NCBI GenBank assembly: GCA_020062205.1
Contig: JAGUWT010000210.1
Location: 1-6,361, forward strand
Direction: 5' to 3'
Length of the DNA: 6,361 nt
Source: Thermodesulfovibrionales bacterium
GTDB lineage: Bacteria > Nitrospirota > Thermodesulfovibrionia > Thermodesulfovibrionales > SM23-35
Shown here: piece by piece, positions 5,166 to 6,361 of the stretch
How positions within the stretch are numbered: the first letter of the stretch is position 1
How the letters are laid out: every line of letters starts with the position of its first letter
Made by a program: the position numbers and the translations under genes
The notes under the pieces: generated by a model
The model's input: the letters and a program-made list of their open reading frames with translations, nothing else
Databases searched by the model: none
Told to the model about the DNA's origin: nothing

Positions 5166-6361
5166 TTAAAGGATATATCTGCTCAAATCCTCATCTTTCA
5201 CAATCTCACTAAGCTTGTCTTTGACATACTTGCTGTCTATCACCAGTTTTCCATTTTTTCTTTCAGGCGCTTCAAAGGAAATGTCTTCAAGTAGTTTTTC
5301 GAGGACGGTGTGAAGTCTTCTTGCACCGATATTTTCGGTCCTTTCATTTACATGTGCAGAAATATCAGCAATCTCGTCTATTGCATCTTTTGTAAAACCT
5401 ATCTCCACATTTTCTGTGAAGAGCAATGCGGTATATTGTTTAATCAAGGCGTTATAAGGTTCTGTCAGTATCCTGACAAATTCTTCTTTGCCAAGTGCAT
5501 CAAGTTCAACCCTTATAGGAAACCTTCCCTGAAGTTCAGGTATAAGATCAGATGGTTTTGTCATATGGAAGGCTCCGGCTGCAATAAAAAGGATATGGTC
5601 TGTTTTGACAGGGCCGTGTTTTGTTGTGACTGTACATCCTTCAACTATTGGTAAGAGGTCTCTCTGGACACCCTCACGTGATACATCAGGTCCATGAGTA
5701 TATCCCCTGCTTGCAATCTTATCTATCTCGTCGACGAAAATAATACCTGTCTGCTCAACCTTTTCAATCGCTTCTTTTGTCACTTTATCTATATCTATGA
5801 GTTTATTTGCCTCTTCCTGAACACAGATGTGAAACGCCTCAGAAACCTTTACCTTTTTCCTCTTTGACCTTTCAGGCAAAAAATTGCCAAGCATCTCCTT
5901 AAGATTTATCTCAAGATCTTCAAGCCCTACATTTGATACAACACCAAAAGGAATAATCTTCTCCTTCACCTCGATATCAACATATCTATTGTCGAGTTTC
6001 CCTGCTCGCAATTGATCTCTGAGCCGTTCCCTTGTTTCCTTGTATTTTTCTCTTTCTTCCTCTTCAACGCCAATGCCCTTTACCGCTCTTGGCTGCGGGA
6101 GTAACAGATCAAGAATACGTTCTTCGGCAAGACTTTTCGCCTTTTCCTGAACCTTTTCTACATGCTCTGATTTCACCATATTTATGGAAATTTCTGTCAA
6201 GTCGCGTACCATTGATTCTACATCGCGTCCTACATACCCCACTTCTGTAAATTTCGATGCCTCCACCTTAACAAACGGTGCATTTGCAAGTCGTGAGAGT
6301 CTCCTTGCAATCTCGGTTTTGCCTACACCGGTCGGACCTATCATAATGATATTCTTTGGCA
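5166..6361 (-). CDS. hslU: HslU (ClpY) protease ATPase subunit, 5' end outside window
   Basis: The unfolding ATPase of the HslVU (ClpYQ) cytoplasmic protease. About 397 residues are visible; roughly the first 45 lie beyond the window edge, where the frame is still open (PKNIIMIGPTG...). Counting from the internal methionine at 6344, Walker A is GPTGVGKT (3-10), the substrate-gripping pore loop GYVG (36-39), the family-specific I-domain about 51-190, Walker B IIFVDEID (201-208), the FIAAGAF sensor-1 region (253-259), the arginine finger in LQGRFP (R274), and the sensor-2 GARRLH (340-345). The C-terminus LSRYIL is the tail that docks into HslV and opens its active sites. All motifs are intact. 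The hslV gene is commonly just upstream of hslU, so it would lie outside the window. hslU heads the visible operon, with rlpA starting 18 nt after its stop. Confidence 0.97.
   Translation of the reverse strand, partial: PKNIIMIGPTGVGKTEIARRLSRLANAPFVKVEASKFTEVGYVGRDVESMVRDLTEISINMVKSEHVEKVQEKAKSLAEERILDLLLPQPRAVKGIGVEEEEREKYKETRERLRDQLRAGKLDNRYVDIEVKEKIIPFGVVSNVGLEDLEINLKEMLGNFLPERSKRKKVKVSEAFHICVQEEANKLIDIDKVTKEAIEKVEQTGIIFVDEIDKIASRGYTHGPDVSREGVQRDLLPIVEGCTVTTKHGPVKTDHILFIAAGAFHMTKPSDLIPELQGRFPIRVELDALGKEEFVRILTEPYNALIKQYTALLFTENVEIGFTKDAIDEIADISAHVNERTENIGARRLHTVLEKLLEDISFEAPERKNGKLVIDSKYVKDKLSEIVKDEDLSRYIL

Noticed and set aside
5310..5654. 114-codon plus-strand ORF inside hslU
   Set aside because: It is antisense to conserved HslU motifs, and the product has no recognisable domain.

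Overview
This looks like a chromosomal fragment of a moderately AT-rich Gram-negative bacterium. The evidence is a SPOR-domain RlpA lipoprotein, a GspE/PilB secretion or pilus ATPase and HslU. The interspersed elements (a GTCATTCCCC...GGGGAATCCAG hairpin, CCACAGAG inverted repeats, heptamer arrays) remind me of intergenic repeats in Nitrospirota and former Deltaproteobacteria. That assignment is from memory and is tentative.

Left part, + strand (1-1451): two toxin-antitoxin-like modules lie in tandem, both with PIN-type toxins. The first is a DUF433 antitoxin-like gene followed by a short DUF5615 PIN-like gene, whose stop codon lies inside the terminal inverted repeat of a 147-bp palindromic MITE-like element (475-621). 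The second is an AbrB-type VapB overlapping a VapC PIN ribonuclease. It is preceded by a good promoter and a perfect 11-bp inverted repeat that probably serves as the autoregulatory operator.

Middle (1452-1803): a convergent intergenic region. It holds a 29-codon minus-strand ORF with a consensus Shine-Dalgarno and, between that ORF and the large operon, a second inverted-repeat element of about 160-180 bp.

Right part, - strand (6361 down to 1804): a tightly packed operon-like series, hslU (5' end outside the window), rlpA, a GAF-PAS sensor protein without output domain, and a GspE/PilB-type ATPase. Gaps are 18 nt, 18 nt and a 1-nt overlap, so co-transcription and translational coupling are likely. 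The promoter must lie upstream of the window. The 5' end of rlpA is built from two heptamer repeat arrays in opposite orientation. One contains the GTG start and the other encodes the hydrophobic core of the lipoprotein signal peptide.

There is no clear new multi-gene system. The observations I rate highest are the heptamer arrays in the start of rlpA, the GAF-PAS protein coupled to the ATPase, the MITE that ends the toxin gene, and the candidate 29-aa protein.
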